Source of the DNA: Microcaldota archaeon
GTDB taxonomy: Archaea > Micrarchaeota > Micrarchaeia > Anstonellales > Anstonellaceae
DNA: 26,749 nt
Direction of reading: 5' to 3'
NCBI GenBank assembly: GCA_021813025.1
Contig: JAKAME010000010.1
Coordinates: forward strand, 1-26,749
Positions 22,602 to 26,749 of this stretch are shown here, one piece after another. The notes under the pieces are model-generated. The model was not told the DNA's origin. It did not search any database and worked only from the letters and a program-made list of their open reading frames with translations. Numbering within the stretch: position 1 is the first letter of the stretch; each line of letters starts with the position of its first letter. Position numbers and translations under genes: made by a program.

Positions 22602-24353
22602 TCAGTCAACGCACGTGAACGGGGCGCTTCCCCGCACTCCGTGGTAGACGGCGCTGGCCGGAGTGGTTCCGGAAGCAAGGCAGAGGCCCCATGCCTGGGC
22701 CCAGCCGCCCGCAAGAGCCTCGCTCCGGCTGCTGGCACCCAGCACGAATGTCACCGAGCCTGTTGCAGGCGTGCCGTCGTCCCAATAGACGTGGGCCCGA
22801 ATAGGCGAGGTCTCGCCCACCTTGGTGGCAGGCTTCTCCACGAGCACGTCAACATGCACCTTTTCGGGCGTGCGCGTGCAGACGCAGGCGCCGCCCTTGG
22901 ACAGGGCGCACCATGTGCCTGAAACGCCGCAGTAGCCGTTGCAGTCAGAGGTCATGTTGCAGGGCGTGTCCACAAGCTGGGGGCCGATGCACTGGCAGAC
23001 GTTGCGGCCAAGCGAGAGGTTCTGGCCAGACGCGTTGTAGCCGACCGCAGAGCATAGCTGGCCCTGCGGGCAGGAGCCGCCGCACGTCAGGTCGGAGGCG
23101 GAGCCGCAGCATGCGGTGCCGTTGCCGCAGCCGCCGGCGGTGCCGTTGCCTGAAAAGTTGCCGGTTTCGTTGCGGGTCTCGCTGGCCACGCACTTGCAGT
23201 TCTTGGTGTCCGCGGTCTGGTTGGCGGAGCAGTTGAGCTTGGCTGCGTCGCATTCGCAGAAGCAGCCGCTGTTGCGCGCCGAGCAGCTGAATTGGGAGCC
23301 GAAGCGCGAGCACTCGTCTCGGCAGAACACGCCGCCGCCGGCCCACTTGTCTCCGGGCTTGAGGTTGCCCAGGGCCGTGCCGGGATAGGTGTTCTGTGAG
23401 CTGAGGTCTCCGGGGGCGTTGCAGTAGTAGAGGGCGCCGAAAGTCGGGCTCTGGCAGCCGCAGGCGGTCGCCAGAAGCACTTGCTCGCCGGCGGAATTCT
23501 GCTTGTTTGAATAGGCGGTGGGGCGGCAGTAGCCGCCAAGGGGCTTGCCGGACGAGTCCTTGCACGCGTCGCCGCTGCAGACCGAATTGGCCGCCACGCC
23601 GGCAGGCTGGAATGAATACTGGTTCGCGCAACTCTTGTAGCAGGCGAAGGCCTCATCTCCTGATTTCAGGCTGCATGCCTGGAGGCAGGCGGAATAGGAG
23701 GGGGAGAGGCTGCAGGAGGTCTGGTTCGGGGTGACGGGCGGGACGGGCGCGCAGGTGCAGTTGGCGGAGCAGATGTACTTGGAATTGTTGATATCGGTAA
23801 AGATGTCGCAGTTGTCTTGGCAGAAATCGATGCCGGGCCTGAACCTGTTTGTACCGCTGGTATTGACCCTATCAGTGTTTTGGGCGCATTGGAAATTAGA
23901 CTGACTGCGGATGCAGCCGCATGATTTGACTTCTTCTATGGAATAATAGTAGCCGGTGAGCGGGATGTTGCGAGTCACTACTTCGGTGTTGGCTTGACAG
24001 GACTCGCCGCTGTTGCAGGTGCCGCTGCAGGCGTTCTGGTTGCAGGAATTCCGGCACTCCGTCCACAGCGGGAGGTTCTGCTCGTCGTCCGGGCCGAAAT
24101 TCTGGTCGCAGGTCTGGAGGCAGGAGGCATAGTCGCTGGACAGTTGGCAGGAAGCGTTCGGGCCTGTCGGGAGAGGGGAAACTCCGCCGGAGGAGGGAGG
24201 GCTGGAAGCAGAGACGCCGGAACTGGCGGATGGGCAGGGAAGGCCCATGGCCAGATATCGGGAGCAATCGGCTGAATTGGCGGCAGCATGGGAAATCGGA
24301 ATCACAAGAAGAGAAAGTACGAAAACAGCAAAGACGCACCACCCAAAACGCAT
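22602..24353 (-). CDS. Secreted Cys-rich protein with C-terminal Ig-like domain
   Basis: A 583-residue exported protein of unknown family. A signal peptide occupies about residues 1-25 (CVFAVFVLSLLVIPISHAAA). The mature part has very many Cys. Two copies of the F-C-x-D-x-C ... [YF]-x-C-S motif lie at 177-201 and 343-368, matching those in the next gene. A second repeat, S-C-x-L-S-x-x-Y-x-x-C-L-Q-x-C, occurs at 69-82 and 213-227. Residues about 498-583 read as an Ig/invasin-like strand domain (VHVDVLVEKPATKVGE; GTPATGSVTFVLG). The ATG at 24353 is chosen because it opens the signal peptide and the TATA box lies about 50 bp upstream; the ATG at 24401 adjoins the box. It is the first gene of a two-gene operon. 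Confidence 0.82.
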   Translation of the reverse strand: MRFGWCVFAVFVLSLLVIPISHAAANSADCSRYLAMGLPCPSASSGVSASSPPSSGGVSPLPTGPNASCQLSSDYASCLQTCDQNFGPDDEQNLPLWTECRNSCNQNACSGTCNSGESCQANTEVVTRNIPLTGYYYSIEEVKSCGCIRSQSNFQCAQNTDRVNTSGTNRFRPGIDFCQDNCDIFTDINNSKYICSANCTCAPVPPVTPNQTSCSLSPSYSACLQACSLKSGDEAFACYKSCANQYSFQPAGVAANSVCSGDACKDSSGKPLGGYCRPTAYSNKQNSAGEQVLLATACGCQSPTFGALYYCNAPGDLSSQNTYPGTALGNLKPGDKWAGGGVFCRDECSRFGSQFSCSARNSGCFCECDAAKLNCSANQTADTKNCKCVASETRNETGNFSGNGTAGGCGNGTACCGSASDLTCGGSCPQGQLCSAVGYNASGQNLSLGRNVCQCIGPQLVDTPCNMTSDCNGYCGVSGTWCALSKGGACVCTRTPEKVHVDVLVEKPATKVGETSPIRAHVYWDDGTPATGSVTFVLGASSRSEALAGGWAQAWGLCLASGTTPASAVYHGVRGSAPFTCVD

Positions 24354-24400
24354 CCAATCCCCCCGCGAAAATCCGTATGCAGATGCAAACCGCACAACCA

Positions 24401-24408
24401 TTATATAG
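24401..24408 (-). promoter_or_regulatory. TATA box of the secreted Cys-rich operon
   Basis: Minus-strand CTATATAA is a strong TATA match. It would start transcription near 24378 and give a leader of about 25 nt before the ATG at 24353. Confidence 0.6.
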
Positions 24409-24438
24409 ATTTGCTAGAGGGCCGGTGAATTGCAGGAG

Positions 24439-24505
24439 GGCCGGGCGCTCAAGAGCCCAGGCAGCCTGCGCGCCCGAAGAAATGGCGGCCGGGCGCTCAG
24501 AGCCC
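24439..24505. repeat. Pair of direct repeats with internal dyad
   Basis: GGCCGGGCGCTCAAGAGCCC at 24439-24458 recurs as GGCCGGGCGCTCAGAGCCC at 24487-24505, one base shorter, 48 bp apart. Each unit is an imperfect inverted repeat (GGGC...GCCC). The second copy contains the stop codon of the presenilin-like gene; the first lies downstream of it. They may act in termination or may be a small dispersed repeat. Confidence 0.7.
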
Positions 24506-25501
24506 CAGCAGGGAGCTCAGGAGCAGGAAAACAAGCAGCGCGCCCAAACCGCCCAAACAGAGCGGAGGCAGGGCAGGGAGGGCCACGCGCTTCTCAATCA
24601 CAAGCTTGAGCGTGAGATAGAGCGCGGCGCTGCAGCCAAGGGCGACGGCCAGCGCGCCGGGGGCGCCGGCAATTGTGGAGGTGGAAACGGCGAGCATTGC
24701 AGGCACGGCCAAATCGCCTGAGCCCAAGTCAAGGCGGTCGATGGAAGCGGGGGCAGGGGCTGGGAGAGGAAGAAGAGACGGGGCGGAGGGGGCGGAATGA
24801 GCGGAGGAGGCCGGACGGATGTCGGCAGAGCGGATGTCTTTTTTCGCCTGAACAGCCGAGCTTGCGTCTTTTTTCTCTGCCGTAATTGTGAACGCCAAAT
24901 CCCGCTCGCCCAAGTGCTGGGCCAAGTCAAGCATGTGCCGCGTCTTGAATACTGCAATGTAGTCATAGAGCGAGAGGCCGAGCACGAACAGGACTGCGGG
25001 CCAGAAGCCAAGCGAAAATCCGAACAGGGCGGCCACGCCGGCGGAGGAGAGTACGGCTGCGGTGTTCTTGAGCGCGGGAGTGAAGAACTTGAGAGCCGAG
25101 AAGGTGAATCCCAGCGCGCCGGACGCGCCCAAGGCCGGCATGAAGCCCATGCCAAACAGGCCCATCAGCAGCGCGAGAAACACCACTGACACAGAGCCTG
25201 TGAGCATGAGGAATTCCAGGGCGCGGAAGGCGATTTTGCGCTTGAGGAAGCGGATGACAAGCAGCGCGACGCCGGCGCCAAATACCACGTATGCTATGAA
25301 CACCACGGCATTGAGCCAGTCGTTCGCCTGTCCGGTGGGAGTTATGGCTATTGACTGCACGTCCGGATTGGAGGCAGAGGAGCCGATAAGCAGAAGGCCG
25401 CAGGCCACGCCAAGAATCTGGGTGAGCACGAAAAGCAGAACTATGTAGTGGAGGGGTTCGGAAAAGAAAGAATGGATAGAATGGCTGGAGGAAGATGGCA
25501 T
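24497..25501 (-). CDS. Presenilin-like intramembrane aspartic protease
   Basis: A polytopic protease of the presenilin/signal-peptide-peptidase family that cleaves within membranes. About nine hydrophobic segments are visible in 334 residues. The catalytic Asp180 lies in LYDYIAVFKTRHM and Asp263 in the LGSGD motif (GxGD). The PAL motif is present at 309-311 (ALPALPP). Between the two Asp segments, residues about 205-255 form a long Ala/Ser/Pro-rich cytoplasmic loop. The start at 25501 is supported by GTGATTT just upstream. An ATG at 25522 overlaps the nrdR stop (ATGA) and would add seven residues. It is the second gene of the nrdR operon; natural substrates are unknown. Confidence 0.92.
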   Translation of the reverse strand: MPSSSSHSIHSFFSEPLHYIVLLFVLTQILGVACGLLLIGSSASNPDVQSIAITPTGQANDWLNAVVFIAYVVFGAGVALLVIRFLKRKIAFRALEFLMLTGSVSVVFLALLMGLFGMGFMPALGASGALGFTFSALKFFTPALKNTAAVLSSAGVAALFGFSLGFWPAVLFVLGLSLYDYIAVFKTRHMLDLAQHLGERDLAFTITAEKKDASSAVQAKKDIRSADIRPASSAHSAPSAPSLLPLPAPAPASIDRLDLGSGDLAVPAMLAVSTSTIAGAPGALAVALGCSAALYLTLKLVIEKRVALPALPPLCLGGLGALLVFLLLSSLLGL

Positions 25502-25518
25502 GGAAATCACAAAATAGT

Positions 25519-25971
25519 TCATTCCCTTTTCTTCAGCGTGCGCAGCGCCTTCTCAAACGAGGCAACGTCGGTGAATGACTCGTAGACTGATGCGAAGCGG
25601 ATGTAGGCCACTTGGTCGACCTTGCGCAGGCGCTCCATCACCATCTGCCCTATTTTAGCCGTGGCGATTTCGCGCTTGGGGCTTTTGCGCAGCCGCTGCT
25701 CCACCCCGTCCACTATTTTCTCCACCGCCGAGCGCTCGAGCGGGCGCTTGACGCAGGCGCGCAAAATGCCTGCCGAGAGCTTGTGGCGCTCGAACGGCTC
25801 GCGGCCTCCCGCTCGCTTGATGACGTAGAGCTCCTCAAGCTCCACCTCCTCGTAGGTGGTGAAGCGGCGCTCGCAGCTGTCGCACACGCGCCGGCGGCGG
25901 ATGCGCCCGTCGGACGTGTCGCGCGAGTCCAGCACCTGCGAGCCGGCATGCGCGCAGAAGGGGCATTTCAT
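25519..25971 (-). CDS. nrdR: Transcriptional repressor NrdR
   Basis: An ATP/dATP-sensing repressor that in bacteria controls ribonucleotide reductase genes. The 150 residues have the family length. The N-terminal zinc ribbon uses Cys3, Cys6, Cys30 and Cys33, with the DNA-contact stretch GRIRRRRVCDSCERRFTTYE, followed by an ATP-cone domain from about residue 48 (VIKRAGGREPFERHKL to about 135). The start at 25971 matches the family N-terminus (MKCPFC) and lies 26 bp from a TATA box, so it is probably leaderless. NrdR is widespread in bacteria and sporadic in archaea. No reductase gene is in the window. It is divergent from a cobalamin adenosyltransferase. Confidence 0.95.
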   Translation of the reverse strand: MKCPFCAHAGSQVLDSRDTSDGRIRRRRVCDSCERRFTTYEEVELEELYVIKRAGGREPFERHKLSAGILRACVKRPLERSAVEKIVDGVEQRLRKSPKREIATAKIGQMVMERLRKVDQVAYIRFASVYESFTDVASFEKALRTLKKRE

Positions 25972-25993
25972 CGCCAAGCTTGGTTGGGCAAGA

Positions 25994-26000
25994 ATTATAA
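25994..26000. promoter_or_regulatory. Shared bidirectional TATA box, nrdR / adenosyltransferase
   Basis: ATTATAA reads as TTATAAT on the other strand. Its centre at 25997 is 26 bp from the nrdR ATG and 28 bp from the adenosyltransferase ATG at 26025. The starts are 54 bp apart and both transcripts would be leaderless. Confidence 0.65.
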
Positions 26001-26024
26001 GGCGGGATGGGGTTGGCTGCACCT

Positions 26025-26657
26025 ATGGGTGGTAAAACACAATCAAACAAAGCGGGGGGGAATCAGGAAGACCCTCAAACTGAAGGGGGGGCAAAGCCCC
26101 CCCTGCGGTTCGGTGTCAAGTCGTATACAGGCAAGGGCGACAGCGGCTCCAGCGGGCTTGGAGACGGGCTGCGCGCGCGAAAAAGCGAGCCTGTGTTTGA
26201 GGCAGTGGGAATGCTGGACGAGCTGAATGCAGTCATAGGCTTGGCGAGGGCGGCGGCAGATGAGAAAGAAGGACGCGACGAGCAGCTCGAATTGATTCAG
26301 TCGGATTTGTTCGAGGCAGGCGCCCATGTCAGCGGATACAGAAAGGCGGCGGATGCCGCCGACTCGTTTGCGCGCAAGCTCAAGAGGCTGGAAGAATGGA
26401 TTGATGAAATAGACGCAAAGCTTCCCCCTCTTGCGAATTTCATCCTGCCCGGCGGCTGCCGGATGGCGGCGCGCCTTCACCACTGCCGCACGGTGTGCAG
26501 GAGGGCGGAGCGCGCGGTTGAAAGGCTGGAGGTGCAGGCAAAACCTTTCATTCTTCCCTACCTAAACCGCCTTTCATCCTACTTTTTCGCCCGCGCGCGG
26601 CTGGAGAACCAGCAGGCGGGCGTGCAGGAAACTGATTGGAAAGGGAAAAAAGACTGA
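26025..26657 (+). CDS. Cob(I)alamin adenosyltransferase, PduO type
   Basis: Transfers the adenosyl group of ATP to cob(I)alamin to make coenzyme B12. The 210 residues contain the PduO/MMAB signatures: YTGKGDSGSSGLGDG at about 34-48 (ATP site), MLDELNAVIGLAR, LPPLANFILPGG, the CRTVCRRAER helix and the LPYLNRLSSYFFARAR C-terminal helix. Residues 1-30 are a low-complexity extension containing a GC hairpin. The conserved domain could also be reached from a GTG at 26113. The ATG at 26025 is preferred because it lies 28 bp from the shared TATA box; the ATG at 26007 is too close. Adenosylcobalamin is the cofactor of class II ribonucleotide reductase, which fits its nrdR neighbour. Confidence 0.92.
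   Translation: MGGKTQSNKAGGNQEDPQTEGGAKPPLRFGVKSYTGKGDSGSSGLGDGLRARKSEPVFEAVGMLDELNAVIGLARAAADEKEGRDEQLELIQSDLFEAGAHVSGYRKAADAADSFARKLKRLEEWIDEIDAKLPPLANFILPGGCRMAARLHHCRTVCRRAERAVERLEVQAKPFILPYLNRLSSYFFARARLENQQAGVQETDWKGKKD
26085..26103 (+). other. Perfect GC hairpin within the gene start
   Basis: GGGGGGGC (26085-26092), loop AAA, GCCCCCCC (26096-26103) forms an 8-bp all-GC stem inside the N-terminal extension of the adenosyltransferase gene. It could slow translation or mark a small inserted repeat. Confidence 0.7.
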
Positions 26658-26749
26658 ATGGCCAGGTAATAGAAAAACTGATTAGTGCCTCTGCCTCTGC
26701 AGAGGAGGCCTCAGGCCTGCAAGCAGCCAGCCCAAGTTGGAGGGAAACA
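26658..26749. other. Terminal non-coding stretch with palindromes
   Basis: After the adenosyltransferase stop, a perfect 12-bp palindrome CCTCTGCAGAGG (26694-26705) sits inside a longer inverted repeat (GCCTC at 26687 with GAGGC at 26705). AGGCCT then appears twice nearby. It may be a terminator or the edge of a structured RNA. No gene is recognised before the window ends. Confidence 0.4.

Overview
The window looks archaeal. It encodes archaeal-type ribosomal proteins (uL1-uL10-P1/L12, eS1, uS15), archaeal nascent-polypeptide-associated complex protein, a type 2 methionine aminopeptidase, an Ncs6/TtuA-type tRNA thiolase beside a small ubiquitin-like sulfur carrier, and a presenilin-like membrane protease. 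Many starts lie about 26 bp from a TATA-like box, as in leaderless archaeal transcripts, while operon-internal genes carry GGTGATT- or GAGG-type ribosome binding sites. The high GC content, compact layout, short genes and cysteine-rich secreted proteins suggest an uncultivated DPANN-type archaeon (Diapherotrites or Micrarchaeota would fit). The lineage is inference only. No rRNA, tRNA, IS element or CRISPR array was seen.

Layout, left to right. Positions 1-1267 (+): two overlapping unknown genes, the second ending in a helix-turn-helix. 1284-2933 (-): map and nth. 3122-5233 (-): a HAD hydrolase followed by an unknown protein that I read as caspase-like. 5342-5956 (+): a small membrane-anchored helical protein. 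6103-6951: NAC and a double zinc-ribbon protein, divergent from one promoter. 6986-11056 (-): valS, an XTP/dITP diphosphatase, rpsO (uS15) and rps3ae (eS1) as a tightly packed operon. 11129-14310 (+): two translationally coupled paralogues with Cys-rich repeat modules. 14311-17548 (-): a large secreted transglutaminase-like protein and a metallo-beta-lactamase-fold enzyme. 17600-18890 (+): sulfur carrier and tRNA thiolase. 18952-20866 (+): the uL1-uL10-P1 stalk operon. 20942-24353 (-): two secreted Cys-rich proteins. 24497-25971 (-): NrdR and a presenilin-like protease. 26025-26657 (+): PduO-type cobalamin adenosyltransferase.

The most unusual content is the pair of Cys-rich modular paralogues (four copies of one module in two coupled genes), the candidate caspase-like protein, the secreted Cys-rich pair that shares a motif I do not recognise, and a recurrent promoter design. 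In that design one AT-rich box sits midway between two divergent starts only 52-55 bp apart, apparently giving a leaderless mRNA in each direction. The NrdR/cobalamin adenosyltransferase pair uses this design and links two genes connected to deoxyribonucleotide supply.
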